64,000 nucleotides of DNA from Vibrio atlanticus (GCF_024347315.1 NZ_AP025460.1:2542001-2606000), one strand, 5' to 3'; numbered from the stretch's first letter, positions 28,429 to 37,255 are shown. Program-made: numbers and translations. Notes: generated from the sequence alone by a model not told the origin.

Positions 28429-28944
28429 ATGAAATTAAAATTATCCATTATTTTACTGGTTATCTCTGCTTTCTTGAGCGGCTGGTTATACTGGGGTAGC
28501 GATGCAAAGATAGAACGCTTGCTTACGCAACACGAATGGCAATCGAAAATGGTGACTCTGATTAGCGATATCAAGCAAGAGGATTCAATCGGGCCACTGC
28601 GTAAGGTTGAGCTATCATCGAATGCGAAGTATTTGCCAAACGGTACGTATCTGAGAATGGCTGTAGTTAAACTGTATGGCACTCAGACTGCACCCGCAAA
28701 CGTCATCAATATCTCCGAAACAGGTCAGTGGGATATTAACGATAACTATTTACTGATTTCGCCAACGGAGTTTAAAGATGTGACTTCTGCTGAGCGCCAA
28801 GATTTTTCGGAAGAGCAACTCGAGCTGATCACTCAAGTGATTAAAATGGATGCAGAACAAAGCCGACGCATTGATATTATTAATCAGAAAGCACTGCTGC
28901 TCACTAGCCTAAATCATGGTTCTACGGTGTTATTCTCAAACTAA
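28429..28944 (+). CDS. toxS: ToxS, periplasmic partner of ToxR
   Basis: The 171-residue protein has one N-terminal membrane anchor (residues about 4-22, LSIILLVISAFLSGWLYWG) and a periplasmic domain. ToxS stabilises ToxR and, with it, binds bile salts in Vibrio. The ATG at 28429, one base after the toxR stop, is chosen. The frame is open further upstream but overlaps toxR, and the family starts with a short Lys-rich segment as here. A strong terminator follows, closing the toxRS operon. Confidence 0.93.
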   Translation: MKLKLSIILLVISAFLSGWLYWGSDAKIERLLTQHEWQSKMVTLISDIKQEDSIGPLRKVELSSNAKYLPNGTYLRMAVVKLYGTQTAPANVINISETGQWDINDNYLLISPTEFKDVTSAERQDFSEEQLELITQVIKMDAEQSRRIDIINQKALLLTSLNHGSTVLFSN

Positions 28945-29006
28945 AATCAGATTAAGCTAAAACTCAACAGTGATTTACTGTATATCATTAAACGATATAC
29001 CAATAG

Positions 29007-29031
29007 AAAGGGGCATGATGCCCCTTTTTTA
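29007..29031 (+). terminator. Terminator after toxS
   Basis: AAAGGGGCAT pairs with ATGCCCCTTT around one base and runs into further T residues. Confidence 0.85.
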
Positions 29032-29078
29032 TTAACTGTTGACATCAAACTACTGTTTTAGGATTTTTAGGGGTATCT

Positions 29079-29390
29079 ATGAATACAGAACCAAGCTCGG
29101 TAAGTGCATCAATCACCAAGGCAACCATCGCAATACACTATTGTCGTCAATGCAATTGGATGCTTCGTTCTAGTTGGTTATGCCAAGAGTTACTGCATAC
29201 TTTCAGTGAAGAGATAGAGCAAGTGAGTTTACACCCTGATACCGGAGGTCGATTTGAGGTTTTTTGTAATGGAATACAGATTTGGGAAAGAAAAGCGGAC
29301 GACGGTTTTCCTGAGGCTAAAGTTCTGAAGCAAAGAGTGCGAAACATCATTGCTCCAGACAGGGACCTCGGCCACGTAGACTCAAAGTAA
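29079..29390 (+). CDS. SelT/SelW/SelH (Rdx) family thioredoxin-like protein
   Basis: A 103-residue protein whose core AIHYCRQCNWMLRSSWLCQELL has the Rdx-family CxxC redox motif (Cys22, Cys25). GGRFEVFCNGIQIWERKADDGFPEAKVLKQRVR is the typical C-terminal segment. In animals the second motif residue can be selenocysteine; here both codons are ordinary Cys (TGT, TGC). The cellular role in bacteria is unknown. It is a single gene between toxS and the convergent yfcE. Confidence 0.88.
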   Translation: MNTEPSSVSASITKATIAIHYCRQCNWMLRSSWLCQELLHTFSEEIEQVSLHPDTGGRFEVFCNGIQIWERKADDGFPEAKVLKQRVRNIIAPDRDLGHVDSK

Positions 29391-29420
29391 GCCTTTTCTA
29401 ACGCCGCCGATTGAGTTTAT

Positions 29421-29966
29421 TTAAAGCTCGCCACTCACAATTACGTCACCCTCAAGGCTAATAACTTTGAACGTGTTATTTTCATATACACCGTAGCTAG
29501 CTGCGTGGCCATCTCGTGGGAATGTCACCGAGCTAGGATTAAAGATAAAGATGTCATCTTGGTATTCAGCAACAGGAATATGGGTATGACCATGGGCAAT
29601 AATATCACCCGCCTTCAGCGCGGGGCGTTTATTAGTGTTGTACAAATGACCATGAGTTAGAAAAATACGTTGGCCTGATTCTAATAGTACCCACGAGTAA
29701 TCCATCATCATTGGAAAAGACAACAACATCTGATCCACTTCGCTATCGCAGTTACCACGAACAGCAATGATCTCTTGAGAAAACGCATTCAACTTCTCTG
29801 CAACCGCCGGCGGGTTGTATCCTTCAGGGATCGGGTTTCTTGGACCATGATTCAGAATGTCACCCAATAGCACTAAATATTGCGCACCAGACGCTTGGTA
29901 GAGTTCTAATACCTTTTCTGTTGCTGGCAGCGAACCGTGTAGGTCTGAAGCAAAAAATAATTTCAC
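29421..29966 (-). CDS. yfcE: YfcE-type metallophosphodiesterase
   Basis: A calcineurin-like phosphoesterase of 181 residues with all five metal-binding blocks: ASDLHGS, LGDILNHGPR, RGNCDSE, LTHGHLY and AHGHTHIP. E. coli YfcE hydrolyses artificial phosphodiesters with Mn2+; its natural substrate is unknown. It lies just downstream of the CBS / P-II / DUF1538 operon on the same strand with a 47-bp gap. It may be a separate unit or share read-through. Confidence 0.93.
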   Translation of the reverse strand: MKLFFASDLHGSLPATEKVLELYQASGAQYLVLLGDILNHGPRNPIPEGYNPPAVAEKLNAFSQEIIAVRGNCDSEVDQMLLSFPMMMDYSWVLLESGQRIFLTHGHLYNTNKRPALKAGDIIAHGHTHIPVAEYQDDIFIFNPSSVTFPRDGHAASYGVYENNTFKVISLEGDVIVSGEL

Positions 29967-30013
29967 ACGTACTTCTCCATAAAATTTATGAGCCTATTGT
30001 ACGTATCTAACAG

Positions 30014-30421
30014 CTACACGTCATCTCTCGCCATACCGTTGATCACGATATTATTGTAACTAACCATACCAACTATTTTATGGTCACTGACCACAGGGGC
30101 ACGACTGATACCAAAGCGTTCAAACAGGCGAGCACAATACTTCACATTCATATCGGCAGACACGCTTAGCGCTGGCTTGGTCATGATCTCATAAACATTG
30201 GTTCGCTTTGGAGATCGGTTCTTAGCCAGTACTTTCTTGGCAATATCATTCATCAATACGATGCCGTATTCGTCATCTTCGTGGCGCTTATCGACAATGA
30301 TAGCTTTCACTTTGTGCTTCTTAGCCATCTCTATCGCTTCCAACACAGTGGTTAGCCCATCGATAATCACATATGTATTAGCCATTACATCGCTTACTCG
30401 GATTTTTTCACTGCCACTCAT
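30014..30421 (-). CDS. Two-CBS-domain protein
   Basis: The 135-residue protein is made almost wholly of two CBS domains: VSDVMANTYVIIDGLTTVLEAIEMAKKHKVKAIIVDK, then VYEIMTKPALSVSADMNVKYCARLFERFGISRAPVVSD. CBS pairs bind adenosyl nucleotides such as AMP, ATP or cyclic dinucleotides and usually switch a partner protein. Its start overlaps the stop of the P-II gene by four bases. It is therefore translationally coupled and likely acts on the same membrane system. The ligand is not predictable from sequence. Confidence 0.88.
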   Translation of the reverse strand: MSGSEKIRVSDVMANTYVIIDGLTTVLEAIEMAKKHKVKAIIVDKRHEDDEYGIVLMNDIAKKVLAKNRSPKRTNVYEIMTKPALSVSADMNVKYCARLFERFGISRAPVVSDHKIVGMVSYNNIVINGMARDDV

Positions 30422-30768
30422 AACTCGTCCTCCACAACCTTGGTTAACGTCTCAACTTGGTGCGCAACGCCTACAGCATCTTCAACATCGATCTGGACAG
30501 CGATTCCTTGTCCTGACTCTTGGTCGAACTCCCCTACTTCACCAATGGTTTCTAGAATATGCCTAGCCAAATGTTCTTCAACCACAAACAGCAGCACATC
30601 TTTTTGTACCTCTAACGTTAAACCAAAGAAGGTGCGCTTTTGGTTTAGCCCCTGCCCTCTGGCATTGTTAATCACGGTTGCCCCTGTTGCACCCGCATCA
30701 CGCGCGGCGTCGAGCACGATATCGGTCTTGCTCTCTTCTACAAACGCTAAGATAAGTTTAAAGCGCAT
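30418..30768 (-). CDS. Divergent P-II-like signalling protein
   Basis: The 116-residue protein has the P-II fold pattern [32 protein letters not shown] and a B-loop-like segment with SGQGIAVQIDVEDAVGV. The T-loop is rearranged (NARGQGLNQKRTFFGLTLEV) and lacks the RGxEY tyrosine that is uridylylated in GlnB. It is therefore not a standard nitrogen sensor. P-II relatives near transporter genes often gate them after nucleotide binding. It overlaps the upstream DUF1538 gene by 11 bases and the downstream CBS gene by four. Confidence 0.85.
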   Translation of the reverse strand: MRFKLILAFVEESKTDIVLDAARDAGATGATVINNARGQGLNQKRTFFGLTLEVQKDVLLFVVEEHLARHILETIGEVGEFDQESGQGIAVQIDVEDAVGVAHQVETLTKVVEDEL

Positions 30769-31552
30769 CTTTGCTCTCCTTAGAGGATTGTGATCGGTTT
30801 AACCATTGCGTTATTTGGGCATACCCCATCACGGATATAATTGGAAATAAGCTCGCGAAAGCAATCAACCCAAAGCCATCAATTACCGGATTTCTTCCTG
30901 GCACCGTTGACGCGAGTCCCAACCCAAGTGCCGTCACTAAAGGTACCGTCACCGTTGATGTCGTAACCCCACCAGAATCGTAAGCCAATGGAATAATCAA
31001 TTTGGGAGCATAAAAGGTCTGAATAACCACAATGACATAGCCAGCAATGATGTAGTAATGAATAGGGTCGCCAGCCACGATGCGATAACTACCTAGCGAT
31101 ATGCCAATCGCTACACCTAACGCCACGGAGATCCTCAGCCCGTTAACACTGATACTGCCACCGGAAACTTGGTTTGCCTTAATAGCAACGGCGATCAAAG
31201 AGGGCTCGGCTATCGTGGTACTGAAACCAATACAAAACGCGAAAAGGTAAACCCAGTAATAGTCAAACCAAGCCAAGGTAAGGCCTGAACTGACCTTGAA
31301 CTCAGTCAATAAATTTGGTTCGGTGAGTTGCATTGCCATCGTCTCCCCTAAAGGAAACAGCGCGAGCTCTAACCCCATCAAAAAGAGCGACAACCCAAGA
31401 ATGACGTAAAAGAAACCTATCAGCACTTTGCCTAAGTTATTAACTGGCTTGCGCAGCACCGCTAATTGAAAACCGAAGATGATCATCGCAATCGGAATCA
31501 CATCCATGACAGTGCCAAGAAAGGTGTCGATAAATTGCTGAGCACTGATCAT
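30758..31552 (-). CDS. DUF1538 integral membrane protein (second copy)
   Basis: A 264-residue membrane protein with about seven hydrophobic segments. The DUF1538 signature is [20 protein letters not shown], then [20 protein letters not shown] near the C-terminus. An earlier [15 protein letters not shown] is a related Gly-Thr-Glu-Pro loop. These polar, glycine-rich, helix-breaking motifs resemble re-entrant loops of transporters or channels, but no substrate is known. It shares the signatures with its upstream neighbour and overlaps it by four bases. The pair probably forms one complex. Confidence 0.85.
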   Translation of the reverse strand: MISAQQFIDTFLGTVMDVIPIAMIIFGFQLAVLRKPVNNLGKVLIGFFYVILGLSLFLMGLELALFPLGETMAMQLTEPNLLTEFKVSSGLTLAWFDYYWVYLFAFCIGFSTTIAEPSLIAVAIKANQVSGGSISVNGLRISVALGVAIGISLGSYRIVAGDPIHYYIIAGYVIVVIQTFYAPKLIIPLAYDSGGVTTSTVTVPLVTALGLGLASTVPGRNPVIDGFGLIAFASLFPIISVMGYAQITQWLNRSQSSKESKDAL

Positions 31553-32283
31553 GTCACCACCATCCCGTAGACCATGACAAACATCATCGGCAGCAGTGAA
31601 GCAAAGGCGATCAATCCAAAGCCATCAATCATCGGGTTTCGCCCTTTAATCGCAGAGGCTAAACCCACGCCCAATGCGGTCACTAACGGAACGGTAATGG
31701 TCGATGTCGTCACTCCGCCAGAATCATACGCGATCCCAATGATGTTTTCAGGGGCGAAAGCGGTGAGCACCACCACACCAATATAACCACCGATGATCAT
31801 GTACTGGATTGGCCAACCTTTTAAGATTCGCAGCACACCAAGTAAAATTGCGATGCCGACCGACAGTGCCACCGTGAAGCGCAAACCATCGGCGTACTGT
31901 TCCATTTCGTCTAGAGAGTTGGGAATAACACCACCTTCAGCGGCCACTTCTGCTGCTTCGGCGGCCACTGCGGTTAATGCGGGTTCCGCAATGGTGGTAC
32001 CAAACCCTAAACAGAAAGCGAAGGTCAATAACCAAAACACGCTCCCCTTACGAGCAAAAGCTTGAGCCATCGACTCGCCGATTGGGAACAGACCCATTTC
32101 AAGGCCAAAGATAAAAAAAGTCAGTCCAAAAACCACCAGCACTAAGCCAGTTAGAATAGACAACAGATGAGGAAGTGGTTCTTGCAAAACAGCAAGCTGG
32201 AAGAAAGCAATCACCGCCACGATCGGCAAGAGATCCCTTAAACTACCTAACATGGCTCGAAACAAAGCAAGCACTGCCGTCAT
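31549..32283 (-). CDS. DUF1538 integral membrane protein (first copy)
   Basis: The 244-residue first gene of the operon, with about six or seven hydrophobic segments. It shares [39 protein letters not shown] and [15 protein letters not shown] with the next gene. An Ala/Glu-rich insert ([20 protein letters not shown]) follows the second motif and is missing in the other copy, so the two are paralogues, not recent duplicates. Function is unknown; an ion or small-molecule transporter controlled by the P-II and CBS proteins is inferred. Confidence 0.85.
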   Translation of the reverse strand: MTAVLALFRAMLGSLRDLLPIVAVIAFFQLAVLQEPLPHLLSILTGLVLVVFGLTFFIFGLEMGLFPIGESMAQAFARKGSVFWLLTFAFCLGFGTTIAEPALTAVAAEAAEVAAEGGVIPNSLDEMEQYADGLRFTVALSVGIAILLGVLRILKGWPIQYMIIGGYIGVVVLTAFAPENIIGIAYDSGGVTTSTITVPLVTALGVGLASAIKGRNPMIDGFGLIAFASLLPMMFVMVYGMVVT

Positions 32284-32583
32284 CGCAACTCCTAGTCATT
32301 GAAATTGTGTCTGGTTATTAATTACTAATAATCATGGCAAATCCTTATCATTCCTTATGTGACAAATATTACGCAGTTGGTAACATATCGGAGTAAAGTG
32401 CATAAGTGTGATAGCGGTATACATCCTAACCTGATGAATTTAATTTCATTCTTTCGTAAATTGATACGGCGTAATTTGGGTATCACACAATTGAAACCAA
32501 CTGATCGTTATAGTGATTTTTTCGTATTGATTGGCGTTCAAAAACAAGCCATGTCTATAATTATGTTTAATAGGGAGATTGGT
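32284..32583. other. Promoter gap between the DUF1538 operon and the YfcH-like gene
   Basis: This AT-rich 300-bp region holds the divergent start regions. A longer open frame runs through it into the downstream gene from 32359. Its translation has no family resemblance, and the real start at 32584 has a GGGAG site. No other gene or strong hairpin is seen. Confidence 0.45.
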
Positions 32584-33498
32584 ATGAAGATATTGTTAAC
32601 TGGTGGTACGGGATTTATTGGTTCTGAATTGGTCAAAAGTTGGAATACTGACGATGTGACATTGTTGACACGGAGCCCCGAAAAAGCGAAGCAAAACCTA
32701 AATCACCTGAACCAGAATAACCTTCATTACATTCAATCTCTTGATGAACTCAGCGATCTCAATGACTTCGATGTCGTGGTCAATCTTGCTGGCGAACCGA
32801 TCGCTGACAAGCGTTGGAGTGCGGAGCAAAAAGAGAGGATCTGTAACAGTCGTTGGCACATTACTGAAAAACTGGTCGAGTTAATTCATGCCAGTAGCAA
32901 CCCACCGCAGGCTTTCATTAGCGGCTCAGCCGTGGGTTACTATGGCGATCAACAGCAACACCCATTTGATGAATCACTACGAGTAGAAGACGAAAGTTTT
33001 CCTCACAAAGTCTGCGCGTACTGGGAAGATATAGCCAAGAGAGCCCAATCCGATGAGACGCGTGTGATACTACTAAGAACAGGGATTGTGTTAGGCGAAA
33101 ATGGCGGCGCGTTGAAGAAGATGCTAATGCCCTACAAACTCGGAGTAGGCGGACCACTTGGTTCAGGCGAACAGTACATGCCTTGGATTCACATGCTTGA
33201 TATGGTGAGAGCCATCAACCACTTATTGTCAATTCCTCACGCTCAAGGGGAATTTAATATGTGTGCCCCGCACCCTGTCACCAACAAACTGTTCAGCAGC
33301 ACACTCGCCAAGCAACTACGCCGACCTCATTTCCTATTCACTCCGAAATGGGCAATGTCGCTTCTGATGGGGGAATCTTCTTGTTTGCTCTTTGACAGCA
33401 TTCGTTCCAAACCAAAGAAACTCACTGAAATGGGATTTATCTTTAGTTACTCAAGAATCGAACCAGCATTAAAAAACTTGTTACAACATCAAGACTAA
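32584..33498 (+). CDS. TIGR01777-type epimerase/oxidoreductase (YfcH-like)
   Basis: An atypical short-chain dehydrogenase of 304 residues with the NAD(P)-binding MKILLTGGTGFIGSEL at the N-terminus. VVNLAGEPIADKRWSAEQKERICNSR, the signature of the TIGR01777/SulA family, follows, then FISGSAVGYYGD and a C-terminal DUF1731 segment. E. coli YfcH is the close relative; its substrate is unknown. The ATG at 32584 is chosen because GGGAG lies upstream and the family starts at this motif. Confidence 0.9.
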   Translation: MKILLTGGTGFIGSELVKSWNTDDVTLLTRSPEKAKQNLNHLNQNNLHYIQSLDELSDLNDFDVVVNLAGEPIADKRWSAEQKERICNSRWHITEKLVELIHASSNPPQAFISGSAVGYYGDQQQHPFDESLRVEDESFPHKVCAYWEDIAKRAQSDETRVILLRTGIVLGENGGALKKMLMPYKLGVGGPLGSGEQYMPWIHMLDMVRAINHLLSIPHAQGEFNMCAPHPVTNKLFSSTLAKQLRRPHFLFTPKWAMSLLMGESSCLLFDSIRSKPKKLTEMGFIFSYSRIEPALKNLLQHQD

Positions 33499-33541
33499 TT
33501 CTTTACCCTAGAGCGATAAAGACTCTAATGAAGGATTAAGC

Positions 33542-34369
33542 GTGAACAAGTCGATTCTGATCACCGGTTGCTCAACGGGTATTGGCTACACATGTGCGCA
33601 TGCACTACAAAAGCGTGGCTTTTACGTCATTGCATCGTGTCGTCATCCGCAAGATGTACAGCGTCTGCAAGATGAGGGACTGACCTGCATACAGCTCGAC
33701 CTTTCTAACCAAGAAAGCATTGAACAAGCTGCACAACTTGCTATTGAGCTAGCGCCTAACGGATTATATGGTTTATTCAATAACGGCGCTTATGGTCAAG
33801 CTGGCGCGCTAGAAGACTTACCGACCCAAGGTCTCAGAGAGCAATTCGAAACCAACTTCTTTGGCTGGCATCATCTTGTTTGTCAGATCCTCCCGCACAT
33901 GCGCGAACGCGGTGAAGGTCGAATCGTACAAAACAGTTCCGTATTAGGCTTTGCGGCCATGAAATATCGTGGCGCTTACAACGCTTCAAAGTTCGCGCTA
34001 GAAGGCTGGACAGATACGTTACGTTTAGAACTGCATGGTAGTGGCATTCATATCTCGTTATTGCAGCCAGGTCCAATAGAGACCCAATTTAGAAATAATG
34101 CCCTGAAAGCTTTCAATAAATGGATCACCATTGCTGGCAGCGCTCATCAAGAAGCTTATCAACAACAAAAAGACCGACTCGAAAAAGAGTCATCGAACAA
34201 CGCTTTTGTTCTTCCGCCTGAAAGTTGTGTTGAGCCAGTTTATCACGCACTCACCGCAGAGAAACCAAAGCTAAGATACCGAGTGACGACCCCAACTAAA
34301 GTGTTCGCGGTATTGAAAAGAATTCTACCGAGTCGCTTGCTAGACCCTATTTTGAGAAAAGCAGCATAA
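33542..34369 (+). CDS. SDR family oxidoreductase (YbbO-like)
   Basis: A classical short-chain dehydrogenase of 275 residues. The cofactor loop is TGCSTGIGYTCA, NNGAYGQ follows, and the catalytic Ser-Tyr-Lys set is in QNSSVLGF and YNASKFALEGW. Order and length match E. coli YbbO, an NADP-dependent aldehyde reductase that lies beside ybbN (cnoX), as here. A GTG start with a distant AAGGA site is used. It may be co-transcribed with the YfcH-like gene 43 bases upstream. Confidence 0.88.
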   Translation: MNKSILITGCSTGIGYTCAHALQKRGFYVIASCRHPQDVQRLQDEGLTCIQLDLSNQESIEQAAQLAIELAPNGLYGLFNNGAYGQAGALEDLPTQGLREQFETNFFGWHHLVCQILPHMRERGEGRIVQNSSVLGFAAMKYRGAYNASKFALEGWTDTLRLELHGSGIHISLLQPGPIETQFRNNALKAFNKWITIAGSAHQEAYQQQKDRLEKESSNNAFVLPPESCVEPVYHALTAEKPKLRYRVTTPTKVFAVLKRILPSRLLDPILRKAA

Positions 34370-34496
34370 ATTACTAACTTTGCATCAACAGTCGCAAACT
34401 TTAATGTAACGATGTAATTTTTCCGTAACAATAAGATGTCATGATTGTCCTATCTCATCAATTATTCCCAATTGATGAAACTAATCTGGATATTTC

Positions 34497-34562
34497 ATGA
34501 CTTTAAACCGCCTTAATTGGGTCGGTGTGAGTCTGGCGATTACGTTGTTTATTCTGTTTTGA
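34497..34562 (+). CDS. Possible 21-residue hydrophobic leader or small membrane peptide
   Basis: A short open frame encodes MTLNRLNWVGVSLAITLFILF: a polar, basic start followed by a hydrophobic stretch long enough to span or insert in a membrane. Its ribosome site (TGGA) is weak. It ends nine bases before the first of two CGCTATGC direct repeats that compete for a terminator arm. It could be a leader peptide that tunes cnoX, a free small membrane protein, or chance. It was read directly from the bases; no family is recognised. Confidence 0.4.
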   Translation: MTLNRLNWVGVSLAITLFILF

Positions 34563-34599
34563 GTATCTTACGCTATGCCTCACTGACCACCTTAATGAT

Positions 34600-34660
34600 A
34601 ACGCTATGCCTTCCCTGTTGAGATAACCACTCTATCAACATAGAAGCATAGCGTTTTTCT
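34600..34660 (+). terminator. Structured terminator or attenuator upstream of cnoX
   Basis: AACGCTATGC (34600-34609) pairs with GCATAGCGTT (34646-34655), an inner TGTTGA / TCAACA stem strengthens it, and TTTTTC follows. An identical CGCTATGC at 34571-34578 can pair with the same 3' arm, giving two exclusive folds. It lies 105 bases before cnoX. Confidence 0.6.
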
Positions 34661-34764
34661 ATTTTGGCTCTTTTTATTTGAGATAACCAAGTTAGATCTT
34701 GAAGTTACCAGCATCTCCCCCCATATTTGCAACGTACCCACAAAACACACCTCAAGGAACGTAA

Positions 34765-35619
34765 ATGCAATCTCCGCATATTGTTGAACTTAATGAGCAG
34801 AACTTTCGTCAAGTATTAGAAACCTCAATGCAGACGCCTGTACTCATCCACTTTTGGGCACCAATGAGCCAAGAAAGTGCTCAGGTGATCCCTGAACTGC
34901 AAACATTAACTCAGCAATACAACGGCGCTTTTACTTTAGCTCTGTTGAATTGTGAACAAGAGCAGGCAATTGCTAGCCAATTTGGCGTACAAGCACTCCC
35001 TACTATTGCACTGTTTGTTAACGGTCAGCCTGTTGATGGTTTGGGTGGCCCACAAAGCATAGAAGCGATTGTTGAAATGTTAGGAAAACATCTTCCTAGC
35101 CAAGACGAGCTCGCACTGCGTCAGGCTCTCGAGCAAATGCAAGCAGGCGAGCACGCACAAGCGCTCGCGGCAATGCAACAATTGCCAATAGAACTGACGG
35201 GCAAAGGCGAGGTAAAACTGGCGATCGCAGAGTGTTTACTAGAAACGCAACAGTTTGATCTAGCTGAAACTCAACTGTCGACTATCCCTCTAGAATATCA
35301 AGACAATTACTACAAAGGCTTAGTCGCTAAACTCGAACTGCACAAACAGGCGGCAGACAGCCCTGAAATTCAAGCGCTAGAAACCGCTCTTCAACAAGAC
35401 CCAAATGACGCTAAGACAGCATCTGAATTAGCATTGCAATATCACCAAGTGAATCGCAACGAAGAAGCGATGGAACTGTTGTGGTCTTTCCTTGCAAAAG
35501 ATCTAAATGCTTGCAATGGTCATATGAAAAAAGAATTCATGGATATCTTAAGTGCGCTTGGACAAGGTAACCCAGTTGCCAGTAAGTACCGCCGACAGCT
35601 GTACTCTCTGCTCTACTAA
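34765..35619 (+). CDS. cnoX: Thioredoxin-like co-chaperone CnoX (YbbN)
   Basis: A 284-residue holdase that in E. coli protects proteins from hypochlorous-acid stress and hands them to GroEL and DnaK. An N-terminal thioredoxin-fold domain (residues 1-110) carries FWAPMSQESAQV, where the usual CxxC is replaced by Ser-x-x-Ser. No disulphide chemistry is therefore possible at this site. A C-terminal alpha-helical TPR-like region follows (LRQALEQMQAGEHAQAL and later helices). Its start has an AAGGAACG site. It sits next to the ybbO-like gene as in enterics. Confidence 0.92.
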   Translation: MQSPHIVELNEQNFRQVLETSMQTPVLIHFWAPMSQESAQVIPELQTLTQQYNGAFTLALLNCEQEQAIASQFGVQALPTIALFVNGQPVDGLGGPQSIEAIVEMLGKHLPSQDELALRQALEQMQAGEHAQALAAMQQLPIELTGKGEVKLAIAECLLETQQFDLAETQLSTIPLEYQDNYYKGLVAKLELHKQAADSPEIQALETALQQDPNDAKTASELALQYHQVNRNEEAMELLWSFLAKDLNACNGHMKKEFMDILSALGQGNPVASKYRRQLYSLLY

Positions 35620-35708
35620 CTAAACCCTAAAAGCACTAAAGATAAGCATCGTATATCTCATCGAAAATTGACAATTCAATCAATTAGTTTATCGAATAAT
35701 AGAATGTA

Positions 35709-35748
35709 AAATGGGCCATAAAATCAATATTTTATGGCCCATTTCTCA
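35709..35748 (+). terminator. Terminator after cnoX
   Basis: A 16-bp perfect stem (35709-35724 with 35729-35744) around a 4-nt loop ends the cnoX unit; the T run is short (ATTTCTC). Confidence 0.82.
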
Positions 35749-35829
35749 TTTATAAATTTGCTCAGAATTTAAATATGAGCCAGTATCAATACTGAACTAT
35801 CAAAAACTTAAACTTGCAAAGGATTTTGT

Positions 35830-36759
35830 ATGGCTATTGATACATTGATTACTATCGGCGTCTTTACTGCCGTCGCAATATTGTTTATTTTCGCCGGAGT
35901 AAAAACGGTTCCGCAAGGCAATAACTGGACCGTAGAACGCTTCGGCCGTTATACACAAACCCTCCAACCAGGTCTGAACCTGATCATTCCATTTATCGAT
36001 AAAATCGGACAACGCATCAGTATGATGGAACGTGTTCTCGACATCCCGGCACAAGAAGTCATCTCCAAAGATAATGCAAATGTGGTTATTGATGCGGTGT
36101 GTTTCGTTCAAGTGATCGACGCGCCTAAAGCGGCTTATGAGGTGAATGATCTTGAGCACGCGATTCGTAATTTAACTCTCACCAATATCCGTACTGTACT
36201 GGGCTCGATGGAACTGGATGAAATGCTCAGCCAGCGAGACATGATTAACACCAAGTTATTGAATATCGTTGATGAAGCGACAAACCCTTGGGGTGTCAAA
36301 GTTACGCGTATCGAAATCAAAGACGTACAGCCACCAGCAGACCTTACCGCTGCGATGAATGCTCAGATGAAAGCCGAGCGTAACAAACGTGCAGATATCC
36401 TAGAGGCAGAGGGTGTACGACAAGCTGAGATATTGAAAGCAGAAGGTCACAAGCAATCAGAGATCTTAAAAGCAGAAGGCCAAAAGCAAGCCGCGATACT
36501 TCAAGCTGAAGCTCGTGAACGGGCAGCCGAAGCTGAGGCTAAAGCGACAGAAATGGTATCAACAGCGATTGCTCAAGGTGACATGCAAGCAGTCAATTAC
36601 TTTATTGCACAAGGTTACACCGACGCACTGAAGTCTATTGGCCAAGCAGAAAACGGTAAGATCATTATGCTACCGCTCGAAGCGACTGGACTAATGGGTT
36701 CTGTTGCGGGTATTGCAGAGATGTTTGCACATAAGAATGACAAAGGTAGTAAGGACTAA
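35830..36759 (+). CDS. qmcA: SPFH/stomatin-family membrane protein QmcA
   Basis: The 309-residue protein has one N-terminal membrane helix and a stomatin/prohibitin (SPFH) domain from [29 protein letters not shown] to about residue 180. A long charged coiled coil with repeated [24 protein letters not shown] heptads follows. Such proteins form large cages in membrane microdomains and pair with NfeD proteins. E. coli QmcA is next to ybbJ, as here. Likely role: organising membrane protein quality control near FtsH-type proteases. Confidence 0.93.
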   Translation: MAIDTLITIGVFTAVAILFIFAGVKTVPQGNNWTVERFGRYTQTLQPGLNLIIPFIDKIGQRISMMERVLDIPAQEVISKDNANVVIDAVCFVQVIDAPKAAYEVNDLEHAIRNLTLTNIRTVLGSMELDEMLSQRDMINTKLLNIVDEATNPWGVKVTRIEIKDVQPPADLTAAMNAQMKAERNKRADILEAEGVRQAEILKAEGHKQSEILKAEGQKQAAILQAEARERAAEAEAKATEMVSTAIAQGDMQAVNYFIAQGYTDALKSIGQAENGKIIMLPLEATGLMGSVAGIAEMFAHKNDKGSKD

Positions 36760-36762
36760 CTT

Positions 36763-37218
36763 ATGGTCGAATTACTCGAACAAGTAAACTACTGGCATTG
36801 GTTAGCGTTTGGTCTAGCATTGTTAGCACTTGAGCTAATTGGAACCGCTGGTTACTTTTTATGGATAGGCATATCTGCCATGCTAGTCGGGGCCCTATTA
36901 GGCGCACTACCAATCGGTTGGCAGATGCAATGGCTATCCTTTGCGAGCTTCTCGCTTATCACCACTTGGCTGTGGTGGAGAAGACAGCTGTCTAGTGACA
37001 AGCAATCTGACTCTACTCGAGACCTTAATCAGCGAGAGAAGCAACTGATTGGAAGAAAGACTCGCCTCTTAGAGCCGGTACAAAAAGGTAACTGCAGGAT
37101 AAAGCTAGGGGATAGCTCATGGTCTGCGATGAGTACACATGATATTGATGCGGGAGAGGAAGTCGTGATTACTGCTGTCGATGGCATTGTTCTCACTATA
37201 AGCCCTACTAAACAATAA
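36763..37218 (+). CDS. NfeD-family membrane protein (YbbJ)
   Basis: A 151-residue partner of QmcA, four bases downstream. Two or three hydrophobic segments (residues about 10-80) precede a C-terminal OB-fold soluble domain with IGRKTRLLEPVQKGNCRIKLGDSSWSA. The latter is the usual NfeD beta-barrel signature. Stomatin-NfeD pairs work together in the membrane; the exact task is unknown. It is convergent with cueR. Confidence 0.9.
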   Translation: MVELLEQVNYWHWLAFGLALLALELIGTAGYFLWIGISAMLVGALLGALPIGWQMQWLSFASFSLITTWLWWRRQLSSDKQSDSTRDLNQREKQLIGRKTRLLEPVQKGNCRIKLGDSSWSAMSTHDIDAGEEVVITAVDGIVLTISPTKQ

Positions 37219-37255
37219 TCAAGAAAACCCTCCTTCAAAGCCATAAGTAACCAAC

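Noticed and set aside
29079..29390. Selenocysteine in the SelT/SelW-like protein
   Set aside because: Both CxxC positions are ordinary TGT and TGC codons; there is no in-frame TGA and no SECIS-like hairpin.
32359..32583. N-terminal extension of the YfcH-like protein
   Set aside because: The family begins at MKILLTGGTG, which has its own ribosome site; the extension is promoter DNA that happens to be open.
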